Assembly: GCA_028678715.1 (NCBI GenBank)
Contig: JAJRCY010000084.1
Location: 1-5,054 of the forward strand
Length of the DNA stretch: 5,054 nt
Reading direction: 5' to 3'
Source of the DNA: Methanomicrobiales archaeon
GTDB lineage: Archaea; Halobacteriota; Methanomicrobia; Methanomicrobiales; JACTUA01
Under the pieces are notes generated by a model, which was not told where the DNA came from, ran no database searches, and was given only the letters and a program-made list of their open reading frames with translations. Positions 1 through 5,037 of the stretch are shown here, piece by piece. Made by a program: the position numbers and the translations under genes. Each line of letters starts with the position of its first letter. Position 1 is the first letter of the stretch.

Positions 1-1
1 C

Positions 2-76
2 GTCCGCCTGGAGGGAGTCCTCTCCCGGAAGAAGGACTTCCTTCCCCGGTTCGGGCAGATGCTCCGCCAGCTGTGA
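2..76 (+). CDS. C-terminal end of an unidentified upstream gene (partial)
   Basis: The frame beginning at base 2 reads 24 codons without interruption and ends at TGA (74-76); the gene's start lies outside the window. The peptide ends ...KKDFLPRFGQMLRQL. In this frame 22 of 24 codons end in G or C, the same strong third-position bias as the operon downstream, whereas the alternative open frames do not give a natural stop here. The tail is basic and amphipathic, but too short to assign a family, so no function is proposed. It lies 347 bases upstream of cbiM on the same strand. The TATA-like box before cbiM suggests the two are transcribed separately. Confidence 0.5.
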   Translation, partial: VRLEGVLSRKKDFLPRFGQMLRQL

Positions 77-81
77 GCGGA

Positions 82-129
82 GGCCACCTCCTTCGGGAGC
101 CTGCATATGCCTCTCCCTGCACGGTGGCC
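82..129. repeat. Nested (concentric) palindrome after the upstream gene
   Basis: Three inverted repeats share almost the same centre: GGCCACC (82-88) with GGTGGCC (123-129), GGGAG (95-99) with CTCCC (113-117), and the 8-bp palindrome GCATATGC (103-110). Their centres fall at 105.5, 106 and 106.5. The spacers between arms are 6 versus 5 and 3 versus 2 bases. It begins 5 bases after the upstream stop codon, so a transcript could fold it into an interrupted hairpin, perhaps stabilising or ending the upstream mRNA. No T-run follows, so a standard archaeal U-rich terminator is not evident. It could also be a repetitive extragenic element. Confidence 0.45.
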
Positions 130-373
130 CCGCCCTCTCTTCCCGGGGGAGGACAGATGGGGTCTGCCCCCAACCCACACCCTCTCCCGATGAGGATGGG
201 GTGAGGGGGGCGGTGCGGGCAGTCCTGGAGAGAAGATCCCGCTCGTTACCGGCATGAAAGACGGGGGGAAGCCTGCCCCCTCCCGGTCCTTCCCCTCGTG
301 AGGAGGGTGTGATCATCGGGATGGGGAGAGCGGGGAGAATCCGGTTGTTCTCATTCTCCATCGCCTTGGGTAC

Positions 374-382
374 ATTAAAATA
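374..382 (+). promoter_or_regulatory. TATA-like box of the cbi operon
   Basis: ATTAAAATA stands out in an AT-rich island (372-410) inside otherwise very GC-rich DNA, about 45 bases before the cbiM start codon. Archaeal TATA boxes sit roughly 25 bp upstream of the start of transcription, which would put the start near 400-405. The resulting leader would be about 20 bases long and would contain the GGAG ribosome-binding site at 411-414. No clear purine-rich BRE is visible just upstream. The call depends on the organism being archaeal. Confidence 0.45.
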
Positions 383-386
383 GAAT

Positions 387-408
387 TAACACAAGTAAAT
401 TTGTGTTA
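387..408. promoter_or_regulatory. Operator-like 8-6-8 palindrome at the presumed transcription start
   Basis: TAACACAA (387-394) and TTGTGTTA (401-408) are perfect reverse complements separated by six bases (GTAAAT). The 22-bp site starts 4 bases after the TATA-like box and ends two bases before the ribosome-binding site, so a bound dimer would cover the presumed transcription start and block polymerase recruitment or escape. A metal- or cobalamin-responsive repressor would fit the operon it precedes, but no regulator is encoded in the window. The half-sites do not resemble the E. coli NikR consensus (GTATGA/TCATAC). In RNA it could instead form a weak leader hairpin. Confidence 0.5.
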
Positions 409-423
409 TAGGAGAGAAGGTGC

Positions 424-1116
424 ATGCACATCATGGAGGGGTTCCTTCCCCTGGAATGGTGCATCGCCTGGTGGGTCCTCGCCCTCCCGTTCCTGGGCTG
501 GGGCTTCTTCAGGCTCAGGCGGGTGCTGGATGCGGACCGGGAGGCCCTCCCCCTTCTGGGCGTCACCGGGGCCTTCATCTTCATCCTCTCCTCCCTCAAG
601 CTCCCGTCCGTGACCGGGAGCTCCTCACATCCCACGGGGACCGGCCTCTCGTCCATCTGCTTCGGCCCCGGCATCACGTCGGTGGTCTGCCTGGTGGTTC
701 TCCTCTTCCAGAGCCTCTTTCTGGCCCACGGCGGCCTCTCGGTCCTTGGGGCGAACATCATCTCCATGGGGGTGGTGGGCCCCATGGCAGGGTACCTGGT
801 CTACCGGGCGCTCCGCGACAGCCGCGTGAACGTGTACATGACAGTCTTTCTCGTCTGCGCCGTTGCCGATATCTGCACCTACGTGACCACCTCGCTGGAA
901 CTGGCCCTTGCCTATCCGGCCGCGGTGGGGGGTGTTGCCACCTCCCTCGGGGTATTCCTGGGCATCTTTGCCGTGACGCAGGTACCCCTGGCCATCGTCG
1001 AGGGGATCGTGCTGGCACTGGTCTTCAAGTACATCATCCAGTTAAAACCCGAGATCCTGTTCCGGCTCAGGATCTTCCCCGAACGGGCCATCACCGAGGC
1101 ACGGGGTGGTGCATGA
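424..1116 (+). CDS. cbiM: CbiM, substrate-binding membrane component of an ECF cobalt transporter
   Basis: CbiM is the integral membrane S-component that binds Co2+ and passes it through the CbiQ/CbiO energy-coupling module. The 230-residue product has the family's hallmark N-terminus Met-His-Ile-Met-Glu-Gly. In the NikM/CbiM family the free amino terminus and His2 belong to the metal site, which fixes the start at this ATG. A second metal-ligand region, SVTGSSSHPTGTGL (62-75), carries the conserved His69. Further family signatures are GANIISMGVVGP (109-120) and TQVPLAIVEGIV (185-196). Hydrophobic stretches near 14-28, 43-58, 83-101, 106-128, 138-165 and 170-205 fit a six- to seven-helix protein. 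Where many relatives have Cys in GSCSHPTG, this one has Ser67. A GGAG site lies nine bases upstream (411-414). The stop overlaps the cbiN start. A Ni2+ specificity (NikM) cannot be excluded, but the separate CbiN gene favours cobalt. Confidence 0.95.
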   Translation: MHIMEGFLPLEWCIAWWVLALPFLGWGFFRLRRVLDADREALPLLGVTGAFIFILSSLKLPSVTGSSSHPTGTGLSSICFGPGITSVVCLVVLLFQSLFLAHGGLSVLGANIISMGVVGPMAGYLVYRALRDSRVNVYMTVFLVCAVADICTYVTTSLELALAYPAAVGGVATSLGVFLGIFAVTQVPLAIVEGIVLALVFKYIIQLKPEILFRLRIFPERAITEARGGA

Positions 1117-1418
1117 TGCTCCGGCGGTACCGCCTGGAGGTGATTGCCCTTTTTGCAATCGTGGCGTTCATCGGGCTGTTCCTCCTCACCACGTCATTTG
1201 CCCCGGATGCGGAGTTTGCCGGCGCGGACACTGCAGGGTCCGCGCAGGTGGCGGCACTTACCGGGAGATCGGCGGAGGAATTTACCCCCCTGGTCCCCCA
1301 GTGGGAGCCGCCGAGCGGCGAGATCGAGTCGGCCCTCTTTGCCCTGCAGGCAGCGGGTGGGGGCCTCGTCGCCGGCTATATCTTCGGCCGGTGGAAGGGA
1401 GAGGCGAAAAAAGGGTAA
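1113..1418 (+). CDS. cbiN: CbiN, small membrane accessory protein of the cobalt transporter
   Basis: CbiN is the small auxiliary subunit required with CbiM for cobalt loading in CbiMNQO transporters. The 101-residue product has the expected two-helix layout: a first membrane segment at about 8-28 (EVIALFAIVAFIGLFLLTT), a polar extracytoplasmic loop (about 31-70) containing EEFTPLVPQWEPPSGEIES, and a second segment at about 73-92 ending in a basic tail (GRWKGEAKKG). The loop ending in P-x-W-x-P-P-S-x-E-I-E-S followed by an Ala/Gly-rich helix is typical of CbiN. The start overlaps the cbiM stop as ATGA. A second ATG follows at once (1116), so the protein may begin one residue later. An open frame extends far upstream of 1113, but that part is antisense-like shadow over cbiM with no family resemblance. 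Cobalt transporters usually have CbiN as a separate protein, so its presence supports Co2+ as the substrate. Confidence 0.92.
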   Translation: MMLRRYRLEVIALFAIVAFIGLFLLTTSFAPDAEFAGADTAGSAQVAALTGRSAEEFTPLVPQWEPPSGEIESALFALQAAGGGLVAGYIFGRWKGEAKKG

Positions 1419-1445
1419 ACCGGCCCGATCGGAAAGAGTTGGGAT

Positions 1446-2246
1446 ATGGATCACGGGTATCTGGAGAATGTGGCCCAGGAGAACGGCCTTGTCAACGTGA
1501 GCCCGTACGTGAAGCTGGCGGTGGGCCTGGGGGCGATCCTGCTCTCCCTCGTTTCCCCGAACTGGATCACTCCCCTCTTCCTTACTCTCACCCTGGGCGG
1601 GGCCATCCTCCTCCTGGCCCGCATTGACCCGGGCCTCTATGCCCGCCTACTCCTGGCTCCCCTCAGCTTTGCGGTATTCTCCGTCACCGCCGTCATCCTG
1701 GTGACGGGAGGGGGAGAGGTCTTCTGGGCCTGGCAGCCGGTACCAGGCGTTGCCCTGTCTGTCACCTCCCGCAGCGTCCTCCAGGGAATGCTCGTCTTCT
1801 CGCGTATGCTGGGGGGGATGTCGGCCCTCTTCTTCATTGCCCTCACCACCCCCCTGACGGAACTCTTCATGGTCATGCGGCAGTGCCGCTTTCCCACCAC
1901 CCTCCTGAACCTGGCCATGATGGTGTACCGGTCCATCTTCATTCTCGCAGACCAGGTGGACCAGGTGATGAGCGCCCAGCGCATGCGGCTCGGCTACTCC
2001 TCACCCCGTGAAGCCGTCCAGTCGTTCGGCATGCTCTGCGGTGCTGCCTTCATTGCCAGCTGGGAGGCAGGAGAGGACCTGCTGCGGGCCATGGATGCCC
2101 GCTGCTATGCCGGGCGGTTCGCCATGCTCAGCGAGAGCCAGCCAGTGGAGGCCGGGCCCCTGGCCGCGGCCACGGCATACCTGCTGGTGGGATCGGGCCT
2201 CCTGCTGGCCACCCTGCCCGGTGCCCTCTCCTGGGGGGGAGTATGA
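1446..2246 (+). CDS. cbiQ: CbiQ, transmembrane energy-coupling (T) component
   Basis: CbiQ is the T-component that connects ATP hydrolysis by CbiO to movement of CbiM. The 266-residue product begins with the family-like lead DHGYLENVAQENGLVNVSPYVKL, in which the Pro-x-x-Lys-Leu element (20-24) precedes the first membrane segments. Hydrophobic segments lie near 24-58, 66-87, 118-135, 152-168 and a C-terminal helix at 238-260. The two cytoplasmic coupling motifs that dock on the ATPase are AQRMRLGYSS (177-186) and AMDARCYAG (215-223); the second has Cys where many homologues have Gly after the Arg. It starts 27 bases after cbiN, the only non-overlapping junction in the operon. A GGAAAGAG stretch (1431-1438) seven bases upstream is a modest ribosome-binding site. 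Its stop overlaps the cbiO start (ATGA), consistent with coupled synthesis of the two interacting subunits. Confidence 0.93.
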   Translation: MDHGYLENVAQENGLVNVSPYVKLAVGLGAILLSLVSPNWITPLFLTLTLGGAILLLARIDPGLYARLLLAPLSFAVFSVTAVILVTGGGEVFWAWQPVPGVALSVTSRSVLQGMLVFSRMLGGMSALFFIALTTPLTELFMVMRQCRFPTTLLNLAMMVYRSIFILADQVDQVMSAQRMRLGYSSPREAVQSFGMLCGAAFIASWEAGEDLLRAMDARCYAGRFAMLSESQPVEAGPLAAATAYLLVGSGLLLATLPGALSWGGV

Positions 2247-3409
2247 GCCGCATCATCCTGGAGGCACGGGACGTGCGGTACCGGTACCCCGGGGGGGTCC
2301 ATGCCATCCGGGGCATCAGCTTCCATGTCCGGCGGGGGGAGAAGGTGGCCCTGGTGGGCCCGAACGGCGCGGGCAAATCGACCCTCCTCCTCATGTTCAA
2401 CGGCATGCTCCGCCCCGACGCCGGCACCCTGCTCTTTGACAACCAGCCCCTCCGGTACGATGCCGCCTCCCTCCGGGAACTCCGGCGGAGGGTCGGGTTC
2501 GTGTTCCAGCACCCGGACCGCCAGATCATTGCCCCCACGGTCTATCAGGACGTGGCCTTCGGCCCGGTCAACCTTGGGTTCGGTACTGACCGGGTACGGC
2601 AGGTGGTCCGGGACGCCCTCCGGAACGTGGGCCTCGCGGGGTTCGAGCGGCGGCCTCCCCACCAGCTCTCGGCCGGGGAGAAGAAGAGGGTCGCCATCGC
2701 CGGTGTGCTGGCCATGGATCCGGATCTCCTGGTGCTGGATGAACCGACCAGCAGCCTGGACCCGGCCGGCTCCGAGGACACGATGGAGCTCCTGGAGGAA
2801 CTCCACCAGGCGGGAAAGACGATCATCATCTCCACCCACGACGTGGAACTGGCGTACCCGTGGGCGGACCGGGCTATCCTCCTCAGGCAGGGGGAGATCC
2901 TGCAGGAGGATATCCCCGAAGTTGCCTTCGGCGACCCGGATCTGGTGCGCAGGGCGAGGCTCTCGGTACCGGTCCTCCTGGAGCTGTACCAGGAGCTGGC
3001 CAGGCGCGGGCTCCCCCTCCCCGAGAAACGACCGAAGACTGCTCTTGATATGATCCACCTCATCGATCAGGCGTTCTCCCGCGGTGCACGCACGGGAACC
3101 TGTGGCACGATCCATGTCTGTGACGTGGACAGCACCGGCCCCGAAGCCCTCTCCCGCTGGCTCTCCTCCCGCGATGGCCTCTGGATAGGCGCCATGGGCA
3201 CCCGCGCCAAGCAGCGGGCGGCCGAAGAGCAGATAGCCGTGGACTTCACGTACGGCGTGATCGACAAGTGCCTCCTCCGCGCCCTCGGCGGGGAATCCTC
3301 CCTGATACTCACGGCGGGCGGGATGGTGCAGCGCGTGGAGGTCCGGGTCTCGGCATTTGCAGAGGAGTGGGGAACACCCATTCCCGTGGAGGAGGTGAAG
3401 GGGCCGTGA
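2243..3409 (+). CDS. cbiO: CbiO, ECF-type ABC ATPase with an extra C-terminal domain
   Basis: This is the cytoplasmic ATPase driving CbiMNQ. All catalytic motifs are present in the 388-residue product: Walker A GPNGAGKST (39-47), Q-loop Gln89 in VFQHPDRQ, ABC signature LSAGEKKRV (142-150), Walker B LLVLDEP (162-168, catalytic Glu167), D-loop SSLD (170-173) and H-loop His199. The segment at about 229-257 (FGDPDLVRRARLSVPVLLEL...) is the usual C-terminal part of CbiO/EcfA proteins, which normally end at about 270-290 residues. Here roughly 105 further residues follow (about 284-388), with alternating predicted strands and helices (THR-rich start, GAMGTRAK at 317-323, DFTYGVIDKC at 334-343, LILTAGGM at 354-361) and a Cys287-x3-His291-x-Cys293 cluster. 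I do not recognise this domain; sensing of metal or corrinoid is a guess. The frame is open throughout with normal codon bias, so the extension is not an artefact of a lost stop. The gene starts inside the cbiQ stop and its own stop overlaps the next gene's GTG. Confidence 0.93.
   Translation: MSRIILEARDVRYRYPGGVHAIRGISFHVRRGEKVALVGPNGAGKSTLLLMFNGMLRPDAGTLLFDNQPLRYDAASLRELRRRVGFVFQHPDRQIIAPTVYQDVAFGPVNLGFGTDRVRQVVRDALRNVGLAGFERRPPHQLSAGEKKRVAIAGVLAMDPDLLVLDEPTSSLDPAGSEDTMELLEELHQAGKTIIISTHDVELAYPWADRAILLRQGEILQEDIPEVAFGDPDLVRRARLSVPVLLELYQELARRGLPLPEKRPKTALDMIHLIDQAFSRGARTGTCGTIHVCDVDSTGPEALSRWLSSRDGLWIGAMGTRAKQRAAEEQIAVDFTYGVIDKCLLRALGGESSLILTAGGMVQRVEVRVSAFAEEWGTPIPVEEVKGP
3391..3398 (+). 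promoter_or_regulatory. Strong ribosome-binding site that fixes the GTG start of cbiA
   Basis: GGAGGTGA lies within the last cbiO codons, seven bases before the GTG at 3406. It matches the complement of the archaeal and bacterial 16S rRNA 3' end (core CACCTCC). It is the best such site in the window. Together with the GTGA stop/start overlap, it favours a GTG start at 3406 over the far upstream ATG at 3268 in the same frame. Confidence 0.75.
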
Positions 3410-4755
3410 CCCGGGCCATACCCCGGATCGTCATAGCCGGTTCCTGGAGCGGGTGCGGGAAGAGCACCGTTGCCGCAGGAATCATGGCATCGCTTGCGGC
3501 CCGGGGAAGGACGGTCCAGCCCTTCAAGGTGGGGCCGGACTTCATTGATCCCACCCACCACACCGCCTGCTGCGGCAGGACCTCCCGGAACCTGGACCCG
3601 TTCCTCATGGGGGAGGACGGGGTCCGGGAGACCTTCCGGAACGCAGTGGAGGGTGCCGACGTGGCCATCATCGAGGGCGTGATGGGCCTCTACGACGGGA
3701 TCGACGGCACAGCGGTTGCCTCCACCGCCCATGTGGCCCACCTGCTGGATGCCCCGGTGGTACTCGTGGTGGACGTGCGGGGCATGTCCGGGTCCGTGCA
3801 CGCCATCCTCCGGGGCTTCCGGGACCACGACCCGGAGCTCCGCTTCGCCGGGGCGATCCTGAACCGGGTGGGATCCCCCCGGCACCGGGCCATGATCGAG
3901 CAGGGCCTCCGTGTCCCTGTGTTCGGCTGGATCCCCCGCAGCAACGAGTTCCAGGTGGAGAGCCGGCACCTGGGCCTCCGCATGGCCCACGAAGGGGAGG
4001 GGATGGCCCGCATCGCCGCAGCCATCGGTGCATGCTGCGACCTGGACGGCATCCTCTCGGTGGCAGGGGAAGCCCCGCCCCTCTCCGAAAGCAGGCAGGA
4101 TCCCCTGCCGGAACCGGGAAGGCGAGCCCGGATCGGCGTGGCCCGGGACCAGGCCTTCTGCTTCCTGTACCAGGACAACCTGGACAAGCTCGCGGCCGCG
4201 GGGGCATCCCTCGTCTTCTTCTCGCCTCTCTGCGATCCCCTGCCCGTCGTGGACGGCGTGTACATGGGCGGGGGATACCCGGAGCTGCACGCGGCGGCGC
4301 TGGAGGCCGGACCCTGCCGGGTGCAGCTGAGGGAGGCTGCGGACCGGGGGCTCCCCGTGTACGGGGAGTGCGGCGGTCTCCTGTACCTCTCGGAGGGAAT
4401 CACCGCACCGGACGGCTCCGCCGCCCACCGCATGGCAGGAGCACTGCCCTGCGCAACAGAGATGACAGGGCGGGTGCAGGCCCTCGGGTACGTCTCAGGG
4501 AAATGGCTCGGGGGTTCCCCCTTCGGTCCTGCAGGGAGTACGGTGCGGGGCCATGAATTCCACTACTCCCGGCTCTCCTGCGCACCGGATGCCAGGTTCC
4601 GGATCCACCTGGAGCGGGGAAAGGGCATCCGGGACGGCCTGGACGGGATCTCGGAGCACAGTACCGTGGCCGGCTACACCCACGCCTACTTTCCCCGCGG
4701 GTTCGCCGCATCGTTTGTGGAGGCAGTGGCGGCCTGGCGGGAATCCGGGAAGTAG
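3406..4755 (+). CDS. cbiA: CbiA/CfbB family a,c-diamide synthase (cobyrinate or Ni-sirohydrochlorin)
   Basis: This enzyme uses glutamine and ATP to amidate the a and c acetate side chains of a tetrapyrrole: cobyrinate in the anaerobic B12 route (CbiA), or Ni-sirohydrochlorin in coenzyme F430 synthesis (CfbB). The 449-residue length is normal. The N-terminal dethiobiotin-synthetase-like domain has the P-loop GSWSGCGKST (12-21), KVGPDFIDPTHH (41-52), and EGVMGLYDG (90-98). The C-terminal class I glutamine amidotransferase domain starts around RIGVARDQAFCFLY (242-255), then DGVYMGGGYPELH (283-295), the nucleophile Cys322 in GECGG, RGHEFHYS (381-388) and the probable catalytic His425 in GYTHAYFP. 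No key residue is missing. The GTG start overlaps the cbiO stop and has a strong GGAGGTGA site. Lying last in a cobalt-uptake operon favours CbiA, but sequence alone does not separate it from CfbB, and a methanogen would need both activities. Confidence 0.9.
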   Translation: MTRAIPRIVIAGSWSGCGKSTVAAGIMASLAARGRTVQPFKVGPDFIDPTHHTACCGRTSRNLDPFLMGEDGVRETFRNAVEGADVAIIEGVMGLYDGIDGTAVASTAHVAHLLDAPVVLVVDVRGMSGSVHAILRGFRDHDPELRFAGAILNRVGSPRHRAMIEQGLRVPVFGWIPRSNEFQVESRHLGLRMAHEGEGMARIAAAIGACCDLDGILSVAGEAPPLSESRQDPLPEPGRRARIGVARDQAFCFLYQDNLDKLAAAGASLVFFSPLCDPLPVVDGVYMGGGYPELHAAALEAGPCRVQLREAADRGLPVYGECGGLLYLSEGITAPDGSAAHRMAGALPCATEMTGRVQALGYVSGKWLGGSPFGPAGSTVRGHEFHYSRLSCAPDARFRIHLERGKGIRDGLDGISEHSTVAGYTHAYFPRGFAASFVEAVAAWRESGK

Positions 4756-4783
4756 CGGCTGAAGAGAGTTCGGCGTATCAGGA

Positions 4784-4799
4784 CCTATTCTTCCTCTGC
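4784..4799 (+). terminator. Possible pyrimidine-rich termination region of the cbi operon
   Basis: A C/T-only tract up to 4797 (CTATTCTTCCTCT with a single A) starts about 30 bases after the cbiA stop. Archaeal RNA polymerase can terminate at U-rich stretches without a hairpin, but this tract has only short T-runs (at most two), so the call is weak. The hairpins at 4860-4969 are an alternative end point. Confidence 0.2.
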
Positions 4800-4856
4800 T
4801 CGGGTGCTTTCCCATAAACCTCAGATCGCCCAGTCCTCACCGGAGGTTGCCACAGT

Positions 4857-4972
4857 GGCGGGGGCGGAGCCCCCGGGAGCGTCCCGCCGTTGGCTGGAGG
4901 GTATGGTGGCCTTTTATCGAAATGCGAACCTCTGGTGGGACGCTCCAGGGGGGGCCTATCGGCCCCCCCGCC
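4857..4972. repeat. Compound symmetric inverted-repeat element
   Basis: The core is GGAGCGTCCC (4876-4885) against GGGACGCTCC (4937-4946), a perfect 10-bp inverted repeat. It extends inward by four pairs (two of them G:U in RNA, to 4889/4933) and outward, after one G/A mismatch, by five C:G pairs (4870-4874 with 4948-4952). Each flank also folds on its own: GGGGGC-GGA-GCCCCC (4860-4874) on the left and GGGGGGGCC-TATC-GGCCCCCCC (4948-4969) on the right. Finally GGC (4857-4859) plus the left G-run matches the right C-run plus GCC (4970-4972). The 43-base centre (4890-4932) is less GC-rich. It could be a small non-autonomous mobile element, a repetitive extragenic palindrome pair, a structured RNA or an mRNA 3' end. 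Confidence 0.6.
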
Positions 4973-4993
4973 GCGTGGGCGCCCCCCTCCCTG

Positions 4994-5037
4994 TCGGTTG
5001 TTCCCCAGACGATGTATCATTATCCGGAGTCAACCGA
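4994..5037. repeat. 7-bp inverted repeat flanking an AT-rich patch
   Basis: TCGGTTG (4994-5000) and CAACCGA (5031-5037) are perfect reverse complements separated by 30 bases. The AT-rich stretch ATGTATCATTAT (5012-5023) lies centrally between them. The geometry would suit a control region for a gene beginning beyond the window's right edge, but a 7-bp repeat at this spacing can arise by chance. Confidence 0.3.

Larger units (their letters stand above)
77..423. other. Intergenic region upstream of cbiM
   Basis: This 347-base stretch has no credible gene. Its left part is a nested palindrome (82-129). The middle (130-370) is G/C-run-rich with several imperfect hairpins: CAGA/TCTG around 154-166 with flanking G:C pairs, CCTC/GAGG at 181-184/192-195, and a pyrimidine-purine hairpin around 292-307. 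A GGATGGGG motif followed by tgag or agag occurs twice (194-205 and 319-330). The last 50 bases switch abruptly to AT-rich sequence and carry the promoter-like and operator-like elements of the cbi operon. I see no B12-box or other recognisable riboswitch core and no tRNA. Confidence 0.6.

Noticed and set aside
387..408. The palindrome as a NikR site
   Set aside because: The half-sites TAACACAA/TTGTGTTA and the 6-base spacer do not match the E. coli NikR consensus (GTATGA-N16-TCATAC). A divergent archaeal site cannot be judged without comparative data.
77..423. Cobalamin or Ni/Co riboswitch upstream of cbiM
   Set aside because: No B12-box-like core or four-way-junction pattern is recognisable, and the predicted leader after the TATA-like box is only about 20 bases, too short for a riboswitch.
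420..1112. Upstream extension of the cbiN frame across all of cbiM
   Set aside because: The translated extension is Pro/Gly/His/Arg-rich shadow sequence overlapping well-conserved cbiM. The ATGA overlap gives a normal-length CbiN from 1113.
1811..1817. Run of seven G in cbiQ (and similar runs at 2233 and 2290) as a frameshift site
   Set aside because: The reading frames continue intact with conserved family motifs on both sides, so no programmed or sequencing frameshift is needed.
3268..3405. Earlier ATG start for the CbiA-family gene
   Set aside because: The extra 46 residues would overlap the cbiO C-terminus, look like frame-shadow (Pro/Arg/Gly-rich) and precede the N-terminal P-loop domain unnecessarily. 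The GTG at 3406 has an excellent ribosome-binding site.
2105..4428. Long minus-strand open frames antisense to cbiO and cbiA (to 453 codons)
   Set aside because: They arise from the high GC content (few stop codons) opposite conserved genes. Their translations have biased composition and no recognisable motifs.
4870..4952. tRNA-like cloverleaf in the hairpin region
   Set aside because: The closing stem is long and the total length near 83 bases, but no GGTTC-type T-loop, D-loop or 7-bp acceptor arrangement can be fitted.
4778..5020. 80-codon minus-strand open frame in the 3' spacer
   Set aside because: The product is Pro/Gly/Arg-rich, encoded by the G/C runs of the inverted-repeat element, with no domain or convincing ribosome-binding site.
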